Assembly (NCBI RefSeq): GCF_000622145.1
Contig: NZ_KK211402.1
Coordinates: 87,069-151,068, forward strand
Origin: Paracoccus yeei ATCC BAA-599
Lineage (GTDB): Bacteria; Pseudomonadota; Alphaproteobacteria; Rhodobacterales; Rhodobacteraceae
Length of the DNA stretch: 64,000 bases
Direction of reading: 5' to 3'
In this document: one piece after another, positions 9,409 through 18,633 of the stretch
Layout of the letters: each line of letters starts with the position of its first letter
How positions within the stretch are numbered: position 1 is the first letter of the stretch
The notes under the pieces: model-generated
What the model saw: only the letters and a program-made list of their open reading frames with translations
What the model was told of the DNA's origin: nothing
Database searches by the model: none
Position numbers and translations under genes: made by a program

Positions 9409-9530
9409 CGTCATCTCCTCCCAAAGACACGAAGGTTCGCCGGTTCGTGGCCGGCCTTTGCAGGCCTCCATCTTAGACCCAAGCCCGCGCCGCGCAAGCC
9501 CGTTGGCCGGGACCGAAGGGGCGGCGCCCG

Positions 9531-10667
9531 TCAGACCCGCCGTTCGCGCGCCATGCGGCGATAGACCAGAGCCGTGTCGTCGCTGGCGGCATCCGCCTCG
9601 GCCTCGGCGCGCAGGCGGGCGTTCAGCGGAGAGCGCGAGCAGACCGGGTCGGTCGCCGTGGGATCGGCCGCCATCGCCATCGCCTGGCAGCGGCAGCCGC
9701 CGAAATCCACGTCGCGCCGCGCGCAGGACTGGCAGGGCTCGGGCAGCCAGGCGGTGCCGCGGAAGGCGTTGAAGGACTGACTGTCGCGCCAGATCCATTC
9801 CAGCGGCCTGTCGCGGATGTTGTCGAAGCGCAGCGACGGGATGGTCTGGGCGGCGTGGCAGGGCAGCACCACCCCGTCGGGCGCGATGTTCAGCCCGGTC
9901 GAGCCCCAGCCCCCCATGCAGCTTTTGGGATAGGCGGCATGGTGGTCGGCAGGCACATAGTCGATGACCATGCGGCCGCGCAGCCGCTCGCGCGCGGCAT
10001 TGACCACCTCGCGCGCGCGCTGAGCCTGAGGCTGCGTCGGCATCAGCGGCCGGCGGTTCAGGTCGGCCCAGCCGTGGAACTGCACGGTCGCGACCTCGAT
10101 CCGGCGGCACCCCAGGCGCTCGGCCAGGTCGATCATCTCGGGCAGGCGGTCCAGGTTCTGGCGATGGACCACCGCGTTCAGCGTCAGCGGAAAGCCGATC
10201 TGGCCGATCCATTCCGCGACCTGCATCTTGCGCGCAAAACTGCCGCCATAGCCGCTGATCCAGTCGGCCATCTCGGCGTCGATGCCCTGCAGCGACAGCT
10301 GGACATGATCGACCACGCCGTCCAGTTCGCGCAGCCGCTGTTCCGTCAGCCCGATCCCCGAGGTGATCAGGTTGACATAAAGCCCCGCGTCCCGGGCCGA
10401 GCGCGCGATCTCGGCCAGGTCCCGGCGCGATGCGGGCTCGCCCCCCGACAGGTGCACCTGCAGGACCCCCAGCGCTGCCGCCTGGCGAAAGGCGTCGGCC
10501 CATTCGGCCGCCGTCAGCTCGCTGGTGGCGCGCGCCAGCTCCACCGGGTTCGAGCAATAGGGGCAGGCCAGCGGACAGCGGTGCGTCAGTTCGGCCAGCA
10601 TCGCCATCGGCAGGCCGACCGTCACGGGATTGCCCCGGATGTCGCGGGGAAGGATACCGTCATCCAT
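9531..10667 (-). CDS. pqqE: PqqA peptide cyclase (radical SAM), PQQ biosynthesis
   Basis: PqqE forms the Glu-Tyr carbon-carbon bond in PqqA, the first step of PQQ synthesis. The radical-SAM motif CPLACPYC is at about residues 31-38. The C-terminal SPASM-type cysteines are seen as CHAAQ, CQSCARR and GGCRCQA. The 378-residue length is normal. The chosen ATG (10667) lies inside the end of pqqD, giving an 8-bp overlap, so the two are translationally coupled. PqqD delivers PqqA to this enzyme. It is the last pqq gene here, and the regulator operon begins 117 bp downstream. Confidence 0.96.
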   Translation of the reverse strand: MDDGILPRDIRGNPVTVGLPMAMLAELTHRCPLACPYCSNPVELARATSELTAAEWADAFRQAAALGVLQVHLSGGEPASRRDLAEIARSARDAGLYVNLITSGIGLTEQRLRELDGVVDHVQLSLQGIDAEMADWISGYGGSFARKMQVAEWIGQIGFPLTLNAVVHRQNLDRLPEMIDLAERLGCRRIEVATVQFHGWADLNRRPLMPTQPQAQRAREVVNAARERLRGRMVIDYVPADHHAAYPKSCMGGWGSTGLNIAPDGVVLPCHAAQTIPSLRFDNIRDRPLEWIWRDSQSFNAFRGTAWLPEPCQSCARRDVDFGGCRCQAMAMAADPTATDPVCSRSPLNARLRAEAEADAASDDTALVYRRMARERRV

Positions 10668-10989
10668 GCGCGGCCTCCTGTTCGTGCTGTTTCCCGCCGC
10701 AGGCCAGAAAGACCATGCGGCGATCAACGAGGCCGGCGATGAAATCCTGCACGTCGCCCTCGATCTGTTCGGCGGGCGCGGCATAGCGCGTGCACAGCGC
10801 CAGGATCACCTCGGCCAGGCTGCGCGTGCCGTCCAGTTCCGACAGGATGGCATCGCCCACCGGATCAAGCTGCATCGCCCGTTCCGGCGCCAGCAGCACC
10901 CGGATGCCGCGCACCCGGTCGTCGTGCAGCCGCACGCCCCGAGGCAGATAGGGCACGCAGGCGTTGCTGATCCGGTGCCGGGCCTGCAT
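10660..10989 (-). CDS. pqqD: PQQ biosynthesis peptide chaperone PqqD
   Basis: This 109-residue protein is of the RRE-like class that binds PqqA and presents it to PqqE. It shows PYLPRGVRLHDD at the start and DPVGDAILSELDGTRSLAEV in the middle, both typical of PqqD. The C-terminal tail is somewhat longer than in many homologues (about 90 residues). Its ATG abuts the pqqC stop, and its end overlaps pqqE. Confidence 0.94.
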   Translation of the reverse strand: MQARHRISNACVPYLPRGVRLHDDRVRGIRVLLAPERAMQLDPVGDAILSELDGTRSLAEVILALCTRYAAPAEQIEGDVQDFIAGLVDRRMVFLACGGKQHEQEAAHG

Positions 10990-11769
10990 CTAACCCGCCC
11001 CGGCCAGTTCGCGCGAGGGCGCCAGCAGCCCCTCACCCGGGCGCCATGCTCCGGGAGGGATGTTGCCTTCGACATAGCCGTGCCACAGTGCGTCGAGCTG
11101 CGCCCACAGCACATCGGTCTTGAAGACCAGCGCCGCCGCCGCCGCGTCCTGCTTTTCCAGCGTGTCGGCGTGGTCCAGCACATAGGTCAGGCCGAATTCC
11201 ACGTCCTTGCGCGCCTCGGTCAGGCGCTGGCGGAAATAGGACAGGCTCGTCTCGTCGGCGAAGTCATAGTGCTTCAGCAGCCCCTCGATGCGCTCGGCGT
11301 GGATCTTGGGCGCGAACATCTCGGTCAGGCTGGCGGCGACGGCATCCAGCAGCGGCATGTCACGCACGAAGCGGACATAGGCATCGACCGCAAAGCGCGT
11401 GGCAGGCATCACGCCCACGCCGCTGGCGACATAGTCGGGGTCCAGTCCCACCGCGCGGGCCAGGGCCAGCCAGCGGCGGATGCCGCCCCCCTCATCCACG
11501 CCGCCGTCGTGATCCTCGATCCGGGACCGCCAGACGCGGCGCAGCTGCGGGTCCTCGATCCGGGACATGAAGGCTGCGTCCTTCATCGGGATGCGGGACT
11601 GGTACTGCCAGCGGTTGACGACCCAGGCGCGCACCTCGTCCGGGGAACACTCGCCGCCGTGCAGCCGGGCGTGGAACGGGTGGCGGTCGTGATAGCGTTC
11701 GGCGCCGATGCGCCTGAGCCGTTCGTGGAACTCCGCGCGGGACAGCGGTCGGTTGTCGGCAAGCTTCAT
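10990..11769 (-). CDS. pqqC: Pyrroloquinoline-quinone synthase
   Basis: This cofactor-less oxidase catalyses the final ring closure and eight-electron oxidation giving PQQ. The 259-residue product shows the family signatures FHARLHGGECSPDEVRAWV, NRWQYQSRIPMKDAA and IEDHDGG. The pqqB stop and pqqC start overlap as ATGA. It stops immediately before pqqD. Confidence 0.96.
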   Translation of the reverse strand: MKLADNRPLSRAEFHERLRRIGAERYHDRHPFHARLHGGECSPDEVRAWVVNRWQYQSRIPMKDAAFMSRIEDPQLRRVWRSRIEDHDGGVDEGGGIRRWLALARAVGLDPDYVASGVGVMPATRFAVDAYVRFVRDMPLLDAVAASLTEMFAPKIHAERIEGLLKHYDFADETSLSYFRQRLTEARKDVEFGLTYVLDHADTLEKQDAAAAALVFKTDVLWAQLDALWHGYVEGNIPPGAWRPGEGLLAPSRELAGAG

Positions 11770-12656
11770 GGCACGATCTCCATGCCGTCATGGCCGATCT
11801 GCCAGCCCGCCGCCTCGGCGCGGGCGCGCTCGGGGCTGGCGGGATCGACCAGCGGGTTCGAATTGTTCAGGTGGACATAGATGCGACGCGACAGGGGCAC
11901 GGCGTCGAACGCCCCCAGACTGCCGCCTTCGCCGGACACGGGCACATGCCCCATGCGCCGGCCCGTCTTGGCCCCAAGCCCCGCGCGGACCATTTCGTCG
12001 TCCGTCCAGAGCGTGCCGTCAAACAGCAGCGCATCGGCACCGGACGCCCGCTGCCGCAGCCAGTCCGGCACCGTGGCGCAGCCGGGAACATAAAGCACGC
12101 GCCGGCCATTGGCGGTCAGTTCGACGCCCACGGTCTGCTCGCCCATCACCTCGGTCTCGACCGCCTCGCCCTCCAGGTAAAGCGGCACCTTGCCCGGCAC
12201 GGCGAACAGTTCCGCCGACAGTCCCGGCGCCAGGTCGAAGGGCTGGTCCAGCGCCACGTCGCGGCGCGCGACCAGCCGGGGATCCAGCGCACCCAGCATC
12301 GGATTGTCGGCCAGCACGCCATGGATGGCAGGGGTCGCGAACAGGTCGAACCGCTGCCCCTCGCGCAGGGTCAGAAGCCCGGCGACATGGTCGATGTCGC
12401 CATTCGTGACCAGCACCGAGCGGATCGGCGATCCGCGCAAGTCAGCCGGAGCCAAGGCCGGCACCGCCTGCATCTGCACGCGCAGATCGGGCGAGGCGTT
12501 CACCAGGGCCCAGTCGGCCCCATTGGCCGACACGGCGATGCTGCTTTGGGTCATGGACGGAATGCGGCCCGCCCGTGCGGCTTTGCAGTTCGGGCAACCA
12601 CAGTTCCATTGCGGCAGCCCTCCACCGGCGCCGGTGCCGAGAATCACGATACGCAT
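11766..12656 (-). CDS. pqqB: PQQ biosynthesis protein PqqB (metallo-beta-lactamase fold)
   Basis: PqqB is a metallo-beta-lactamase-fold oxygenase that hydroxylates the Glu-Tyr intermediate. The protein starts MRIVILGTGAGGGLPQWNCG and continues with the Cys pair NCGCPNC, as in the family. The metal-site region appears as TNGDIDHVAGLL. I chose the ATG at 12656. A TTG two codons earlier is in frame but lies closer to the ribosome-binding site. About 70 bp separate it from pqqA, and this gap holds a strong hairpin. Confidence 0.96.
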   Translation of the reverse strand: MRIVILGTGAGGGLPQWNCGCPNCKAARAGRIPSMTQSSIAVSANGADWALVNASPDLRVQMQAVPALAPADLRGSPIRSVLVTNGDIDHVAGLLTLREGQRFDLFATPAIHGVLADNPMLGALDPRLVARRDVALDQPFDLAPGLSAELFAVPGKVPLYLEGEAVETEVMGEQTVGVELTANGRRVLYVPGCATVPDWLRQRASGADALLFDGTLWTDDEMVRAGLGAKTGRRMGHVPVSGEGGSLGAFDAVPLSRRIYVHLNNSNPLVDPASPERARAEAAGWQIGHDGMEIVP

Positions 12657-12674
12657 GGTCAAAGCTTCCCGGCG

Positions 12675-12704
12675 CGGCCGGCCCCCTTCCGCAGGGGCCG
12701 ACCG
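12675..12704 (-). promoter_or_regulatory. Stem-loop between pqqA and pqqB (possible attenuator or processing site)
   Basis: On the minus strand RNA an 11-bp stem (one G-U pair) forms from CGGUCGGCCCC and GGGGCCGGCCG around an 8-nt loop. It starts 20 nt after the pqqA stop. No U-tract follows, so it is not a classical terminator. Such a structure would allow more pqqA than pqqBCDE message, which suits a peptide precursor needed in excess. Confidence 0.55.
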
Positions 12705-12723
12705 GATTTACGCCCAGGTCAGA

Positions 12724-12816
12724 TCAGAACAGAACCGGCTCGTCTTCGGCCGGGGCATACATGTTGATTTCCATGCCGCAGGAAATTTCCTTCAGCGCGG
12801 GTTTGGTCCATGCCAT
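12724..12816 (-). CDS. pqqA: Coenzyme PQQ precursor peptide PqqA
   Basis: This 30-residue peptide supplies the Glu and Tyr that become PQQ. It begins MAWTKPALKEISCGMEINMY, which contains the conserved Glu-x-x-x-Tyr (EINMY), and ends AEDEPVLF. A very strong ribosome-binding site (GAGGAGGAGGA) precedes the ATG, consistent with high expression of the precursor. It is the first gene of the pqqABCDE operon. Confidence 0.96.
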   Translation of the reverse strand: MAWTKPALKEISCGMEINMYAPAEDEPVLF

Positions 12817-12860
12817 GAATAGTCCTCCTCCTCAGGATGTCGCGGGGTGCGAACACCATA

Positions 12861-12910
12861 AAGGTAGGACAAGCGCGATCCCAGTCAACCCGCCAAAGGT
12901 CTTACAAGAC
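12861..12910 (-). promoter_or_regulatory. Candidate pqqA promoter with upstream inverted repeat
   Basis: On the minus strand TTGACT (12883-12888) and TACCTT (12861-12866) are separated by 16 bp, giving a plausible housekeeping promoter about 45 bp upstream of pqqA. Just upstream lies the near-palindrome GTCTTACAAGAC (12899-12910), centred roughly 50 bp before the inferred transcript start. This is a position where a LuxR/NarL-type activator would sit. The nearest such activator is the regulator at 8698-9408. Both assignments are inference. Confidence 0.4.
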
Positions 12911-13028
12911 TCTTATATCAAAGGCCCGCCGGCCGAACCTGCCCGTCACGGTTGCGCGACCGGGCAGGGCGGCGCATGATCCCGCCTGCGGGGCCTGCCC
13001 GCGCGGGCAGGCTGGCCCAAAGGGGGGA

Positions 13029-16000
13029 ATGATGACGAAAGCTCGGCTTCTTCTGGCGCTTGCCCTTGCCACGGCGGTACTGTCGCCGCCGCCCGCCGCC
13101 GCGCAGGACGGGCAGAACGGGCCCCTGCCTCCCGCCCGCATCCAGCTAGCGCCCGACACCGACCTGCCGGGCGGCGATCTGGGCCGGATCTTCGACACCA
13201 CGCTGCAGGCCTGCATTCAGGCCTGCCTGGGCGATGCCCAGTGCAAGGCGCTGACCTACAACCAGAACGCCCGCTCGTGCTTTCCCAAGGGCGAGGCGGC
13301 GGGCGATCCGCAGACCTTCGCGGGGGCGCTGTCGGGCCGGGTCGTCGCCCCAGCCCCGGACGCGCTTGCCCGCGCCCGCGCCCGGGCCGAGGCCGCGCCC
13401 TTCCTGACCGACGCGGATCGCGCCGGGGCGCTGACCCAGGCGCAGGGGCTGGCCGCGATGAACCCGCCCGCGCCAGGGGAGGATCTGCGCGCCGCCGCAC
13501 GCCGGGCCGAGGTCCAGGGCGACATGGCCGGCGCCGCCCGGCTGATGGCCCAGGCCGTGGCCCAGGACGACCGCGGCGTGGACTGGACCGACCTGGCCCG
13601 GCTGACGCTTTACACCAGCCAAGCCGAGGACCGCGACGCCGCCAATGCCATCGCCCAGATGGCCACGAACGGCTATCTCCGCGCGGCCGACGACGGGGTG
13701 GCCGCGCGGGCGCTGTCCTGGCTGGCCATGGCGCTGGAACGGCAGGACCGCGGCCCCGACGCGCTGTCGGCGCTGCGGCTGGCGGCGCGCCTTGCGCCGC
13801 AGGACCGCGACATCGCGACGGCCCTGGAGCAGTCGCAGGCCCGCAACGGGCTGCGCGTGACCGACACCCAGGCGGAACCCGAGGGCGCCCTGCCCCGGTT
13901 CTGCGCCGTGCTGTCGCGCGATCTGGCGCGCGGCACCGACTATGCCCCCTTCCTGCGCCTGCCCCAGGGCGACCTGACCGTCGAGGCCGAGGGCAACCGG
14001 CTCTGCGTCGCGGGCCTGACCCATGGGCAAGAGGTGCAGATGACCCTGCGCGCGGGCCTGCCCGCCGCCGACGGCGAAACCCTGATGCGCGACGTGACGC
14101 TGAAAGGCTATGTCCGCGACCGCTCGCCCGTCGTCCGCTTTCCGGGCCGGGCCTATGTGCTGCCGGCCTCGGGCGACCAGCGGCTGTCGATGGTCACGGT
14201 CAACGCCGACCGGGTGGACCTGACCTTGCTGCGCATTTCCGACCGCAACCTGATCCGCGCCATGGCCGAGGACATGTTCGCCACGCCCCTGGACAGCTGG
14301 CGCAGCGGCTATTTCGACGCCGGCATGGCGCGCGAGGTCTGGAAGGGCTCGGCCCAGGTCGCCAGGCCCGTGGGCCGCGACGTGCTGAACCAGGAACTGA
14401 CCACCAGCCTGGCGATCCCGGCCGAGGCCGGGCCGCTGGAACCCGGCATTTATATCCTCGAGGCCGGAATTTCGGGGCAGAATGCCTCGGACGCGGGGCT
14501 GGCGGTGCAATGGTTCGTGATCTCGGATTTCGGCATCTCGACCTTCTCTGGCAGCGACGGGCTGACCGTCGCGGTGCGCAGCCTGCGCGACACCTCGGCC
14601 AAGCCGGGGGCCGAGGTGGCGCTGGTCAGCCGCTCGAACGAGGTGCTGGCGCGGACCGTGACCGACGAACAGGGCGTGGCGCGCTTTGCACCGGGGCTGG
14701 CGCTGGGGCAGGACGGCGCGGCACCCGCGCTGGTCACCGTGACCCGCTGGCAGGGCGAGGGGGCCGAGCGCGCGCCGCAGGACATGGCCTTCCTGTCGCT
14801 TGGCGATCCCGAATTCGACCTGTCGGACCGGGGGGTCGAGGGGCGCCCGCCCGCGCCGCCCATCGACGTCTTCCTGACCACCGACCGCGGCGCCTATCGC
14901 GCGGGCGAGACGGTGAACGCGACGGCGCTGATCCGCGATCCCCGCGCCAGGGCGTTGGACAACCTGCCCCTGACCGCCGTGATCCTGCGCCCCGACGGGG
15001 TCGAGGCCGCACGCCTGCCGGCGGCCGATGCGGGCGCGGGCGGGGTGACGGTTTCGTGGCCGATCCCGGGCAATGCGCCGCGCGGCACCTGGCGGCTGGA
15101 CCTGCGGGCCGAGGCGGACGGGCCGGCCCTGGCCTCGGCCCGGCTGCTGGTCGAGGATTTCCTGCCCGAGCGCATCGACTTCACCCCCACCCTGCCCGAA
15201 GGCGCGGCGCGGGCCGGCGGTCAGCTGGGCCTGAGCCTGGCCGCGCATTGGCTGTTCGGCGCGCCGGCCGCGAACCTGCCGGTCGAAGGCACGCTGCGGC
15301 TGTCGCCCGAACGCGCGCTGGACGGGTTCGAGAATTACCAGTTCGGCCTGTCCGACGACGACACCGCCCCGGTCAGCCAAAGCCTGCCGGCCGGGGTAAC
15401 CGACGCGCAGGGCCGCTTTCAGACGCAAGTGACCCTGCCCCCCGCCAGCGCGCTTGGCCCCCGCCCCTTCCGGGCCGAGGTCTTCGTGGACATCCGCGAA
15501 GGCGCCGGACGCCCGGTCGAGCGCAGCATCGACCGCGTGGTGATGCCCGACCAGCCCATCATCGGCATCCGCCCGCTGTTTCAGGGCGACACCGTGGCCG
15601 AGAACGCCGAGGCCCGCTTTTCGCTGGTCGCCGTGGGCCCCGACCTTGCGCCGGTGGCCGAGCCGGTCCGCTGGGTGCTGAACCGGATCGACACCGATTA
15701 CCAATGGTATTCCCTGGGCGGCCAGTGGAACTGGGAGGCCGTGACCCGCCGCAGCCGCGTGACCGAAGGCACAGCCGAGCCCGGCCAGACCCCCGACACG
15801 ATCGCCGCTGAAATCGCCGTGCCGGTCGAATGGGGCGAATATGAACTGCTGGCAGAGCCCGCCTCGGGCGCGGGCGGCGCGGCCTCGGTCCGGTTCAACG
15901 CGGGCTGGGGGGCGCCGGCCAATGGCTCGACGCCCACGCCGGACCGGCTGCAGGTGGTGCTGGACAAGCCCGCCTATCGCAGCGGCGACACGGCCCATGT

Positions 16001-18551
16001 CCGGGTGCAGGCGGCGGCCGACGGGCTTGCCATCGTCTCGGTGCTGTCGGACCGCGTGGTCTCGATGCAGACGGTCGCTCTGGCGCAGGGCGAAAACAGC
16101 CTGGACCTGCCGGTCACCGACGATTGGGGCGCGGGGGTCTATGTCACCGTCGCCGCGATCCGGCCCTTGGGCGACGCCGCGCCGGGCAACCGCCTGCCGG
16201 TCCGCGCGCTGGGGCTGGCCCATGCCGCGGTCGATCCCGGCGCCATGCGCCTGAACGCGCGGATCGAGGCCCCGGCCGAGGCGCGGCCGCGCGGGACGCT
16301 TCCGGTGACGCTGGCGGTCGAGGGCGCGGCGGGACAGACGGTTCATGCAACCATCGCCGCCGTGGACCAGGGCATCCTGAACCTGACCGGCTTCGAACCC
16401 CCGGACCCGGCCGGCCATTACTTTGGCCAGCGCCGGCTGGGGGTGGGCCTGCGCGATCTTTACGGCCGGCTGATCCTGCCCAGCGGCGCGCCCGACGGCG
16501 CGCTGCGCGAAGGCGGCGACGCCATGCAGGTCGGGACCGAGGCGCCGCCGCCCACCGAAAAGCTGATGAGCTGGTTTTCCGGGCCCGTGACGCTGGGCCC
16601 GGACGGCCGCGCCAGCCTCGAGGTTCCCGTGGGCGACTTCAACGGCGAGATCCGGTTGATGGCCGTGGTCTGGTCCGATGCGGCCCTGGGCCAGGCGGAC
16701 GCCAGCGTGCTGGTGCGCGACCCGGTGGTGATGACCGTGACCGCCCCCGCCTTCCTGGCGCCCGGCGACAGCGCGCAGGTCGGACTGCGCCTGACCCATG
16801 CCTCGGGCCCCGCCGGAGAGATGCGGCTGACCGTCGCCCAGACCGGCGGCGACGCGGCGCTGAGCGTCAGCCTGCCGCAGGACCGCGTGACCCTGGCCGA
16901 GCGGGCCGAGGCGCAGGTCCGGATGCCGGTGACGGCGGGCGACGCGCAGGGCCGGGCCTACCTGCGCCTGACCCTGACCACGCCCGACGGACAGGCGCTG
17001 ACCAAGGACATCGCCATTCCCGTGGCGCTGAACCAGCCCGACATCCAGGCCCGCGACCGGCTGACGGTCCAGCCCGGCGAAAGCGTCACCCCGCCCGCCG
17101 CGCTGACGCAAGGCATGATGCCGGGGGCGCTGCTGACCGTCTCGGCCGGCGCCTGGGCGCGGCTCGACGTGGCGGGCGCCATCGCGCGGCTGGCCCGGTA
17201 TCCCTATGGCTGCACGGAACAGCTCGCCTCGGGTGCGCTGCCGCTGATCTATGTGCCGGGCCTTGCCGCCGAGGCGGGGGTGGCGGCGGGCGACACCGAC
17301 CCGGCCGTCGACACGGCCATCGCCCAGATCCTGACCCGGCAGGGGGCGAACGGCGGCTTTGGCCTGTGGTCGGCGGATTCAGGCGACCTGTGGCTGGAAG
17401 CCTATGTCACCGATTTCCTGTCGCGGGCCCGCGCCGCGGGCCATGCGGTGCCCGACGTGGCCTTCCGCCAGGCCATCGACAACCTGCGCAATCGCGCCAA
17501 TTACGCCACCGACCCCGCCGCCGCCTCGGCCGAGGACAACGCGGCGCTGGCCTATGCGCTGGCGGTGCTGGCGCGGGAACGCGCCGCGACCGTGGGCGAT
17601 CTGCGCTATTACGCCGACACGGCCGCGGCGGCCTTCTCGACGCCGATGGCGGCGGGGAACCTGGGGGCGGCGCTGGCCTCCTACGGCGACCAGGCGCGCG
17701 CCGACCGGATGTTCGCCCAGGGGCGCGACCTGCTGAACCCCGCCGGACCGGAGCCGCAGGTGTTCCGCGCCGACTATGGCACCCGGCTGCGCGACGCGGC
17801 GGCCCTGCTGGCCCTGTCGGCCGAGGCGGGCAGCCAGGTCGTCGACCGGAGCGACCTTGCCACCCGCCTGGCCCAGCGGATCGCCGAGGCCGAGCAGGCC
17901 GGCCAGAGCCTGTCGACCCAGGAATCGGTCTGGACGGTGATGGCGGCGCATGCCCTGTCCGGGGACGTGCCGCCCGCGACGATGAACGGCGTGGCGCTGA
18001 CCCGGCCGGTCGCGACCCTGCCCGACGACGCGGCCGTGATCGCCAACCCTGGCGATACGCCCCTGGACATCACCCTGACCGCGACCGGCAAGCCCCTGAG
18101 CGATGCCCCGGCGGGCGGGCGCGGCTATGCCATCGCCCGCAGCTATTTCAGCATCGAGGGCGAGCCGCTGGACCCCGCCAGCCTGCCGCAGGGCACGCGC
18201 ATGGTGGTGCAGGTCAAGGTCTCGCCCCACGCCGAAGGCGGCGGCCGGCTGATCGTCACCGACCCGCTGCCGGCAGGGTGGGAAATCGACAACCCCAACC
18301 TGCTGCGCGCGGGCGACATCGGCGCGCTCGACTGGCTGGACGGCCAGACCGGCGCCGAGATGACCGAGTTCCGGGCCGACCGCTTTGCCGCGGCGCTGAC
18401 CTGGACCGGGGCCGAACCCTTCAGCCTGGCCTATATCGTGCGCGCGGTGACGCCGGGACGGTTCCGCCACCCCGCCGCCAGCGTCGAGGACATGTATCGC
18501 CCCGAGTTCCGCGCCTGGAGCGACGGCGGCACGGTCGAGGTGACGCCCTGA
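13029..18551 (+). CDS. Bacterial alpha-2-macroglobulin family protein with PAN-like domain
   Basis: This very large envelope protein (about 1840 residues) is thought to trap foreign proteases in the periplasm. A signal peptide (LLLALALATAVLSPPPAAAQ) lacks a lipobox cysteine, so it is probably soluble or peripheral. Residues 45-100 look like a PAN/apple domain (ACIQACLGDAQCKALTYN). MG-type repeats follow, then a TED-like region with the thioester motif YGCTEQLAS at about residue 1395, with CxEQ intact. Two ATGs (13029 and 13032) are possible, and GGGGGG fits the second slightly better. The usual partner PBP1c gene is not adjacent. It is divergent from pqqA. Confidence 0.9.
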   Translation: MMTKARLLLALALATAVLSPPPAAAQDGQNGPLPPARIQLAPDTDLPGGDLGRIFDTTLQACIQACLGDAQCKALTYNQNARSCFPKGEAAGDPQTFAGALSGRVVAPAPDALARARARAEAAPFLTDADRAGALTQAQGLAAMNPPAPGEDLRAAARRAEVQGDMAGAARLMAQAVAQDDRGVDWTDLARLTLYTSQAEDRDAANAIAQMATNGYLRAADDGVAARALSWLAMALERQDRGPDALSALRLAARLAPQDRDIATALEQSQARNGLRVTDTQAEPEGALPRFCAVLSRDLARGTDYAPFLRLPQGDLTVEAEGNRLCVAGLTHGQEVQMTLRAGLPAADGETLMRDVTLKGYVRDRSPVVRFPGRAYVLPASGDQRLSMVTVNADRVDLTLLRISDRNLIRAMAEDMFATPLDSWRSGYFDAGMAREVWKGSAQVARPVGRDVLNQELTTSLAIPAEAGPLEPGIYILEAGISGQNASDAGLAVQWFVISDFGISTFSGSDGLTVAVRSLRDTSAKPGAEVALVSRSNEVLARTVTDEQGVARFAPGLALGQDGAAPALVTVTRWQGEGAERAPQDMAFLSLGDPEFDLSDRGVEGRPPAPPIDVFLTTDRGAYRAGETVNATALIRDPRARALDNLPLTAVILRPDGVEAARLPAADAGAGGVTVSWPIPGNAPRGTWRLDLRAEADGPALASARLLVEDFLPERIDFTPTLPEGAARAGGQLGLSLAAHWLFGAPAANLPVEGTLRLSPERALDGFENYQFGLSDDDTAPVSQSLPAGVTDAQGRFQTQVTLPPASALGPRPFRAEVFVDIREGAGRPVERSIDRVVMPDQPIIGIRPLFQGDTVAENAEARFSLVAVGPDLAPVAEPVRWVLNRIDTDYQWYSLGGQWNWEAVTRRSRVTEGTAEPGQTPDTIAAEIAVPVEWGEYELLAEPASGAGGAASVRFNAGWGAPANGSTPTPDRLQVVLDKPAYRSGDTAHVRVQAAADGLAIVSVLSDRVVSMQTVALAQGENSLDLPVTDDWGAGVYVTVAAIRPLGDAAPGNRLPVRALGLAHAAVDPGAMRLNARIEAPAEARPRGTLPVTLAVEGAAGQTVHATIAAVDQGILNLTGFEPPDPAGHYFGQRRLGVGLRDLYGRLILPSGAPDGALREGGDAMQVGTEAPPPTEKLMSWFSGPVTLGPDGRASLEVPVGDFNGEIRLMAVVWSDAALGQADASVLVRDPVVMTVTAPAFLAPGDSAQVGLRLTHASGPAGEMRLTVAQTGGDAALSVSLPQDRVTLAERAEAQVRMPVTAGDAQGRAYLRLTLTTPDGQALTKDIAIPVALNQPDIQARDRLTVQPGESVTPPAALTQGMMPGALLTVSAGAWARLDVAGAIARLARYPYGCTEQLASGALPLIYVPGLAAEAGVAAGDTDPAVDTAIAQILTRQGANGGFGLWSADSGDLWLEAYVTDFLSRARAAGHAVPDVAFRQAIDNLRNRANYATDPAAASAEDNAALAYALAVLARERAATVGDLRYYADTAAAAFSTPMAAGNLGAALASYGDQARADRMFAQGRDLLNPAGPEPQVFRADYGTRLRDAAALLALSAEAGSQVVDRSDLATRLAQRIAEAEQAGQSLSTQESVWTVMAAHALSGDVPPATMNGVALTRPVATLPDDAAVIANPGDTPLDITLTATGKPLSDAPAGGRGYAIARSYFSIEGEPLDPASLPQGTRMVVQVKVSPHAEGGGRLIVTDPLPAGWEIDNPNLLRAGDIGALDWLDGQTGAEMTEFRADRFAAALTWTGAEPFSLAYIVRAVTPGRFRHPAASVEDMYRPEFRAWSDGGTVEVTP

Positions 18552-18633
18552 CCGGGCGCCGCGCACGAAAGCTTTGCTTGCCGCAGGCCGTGCCGGCGCG
18601 CCATACTCCCCGGTGTCGATAAGGGAGAGGGAG

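Noticed and set aside
13146..17111. 1321-codon minus-strand ORF opposite the alpha-2-macroglobulin gene
   Set aside because: GC-rich mirror frame of a real gene. Composition is Arg/Gly/His-rich with no domain.
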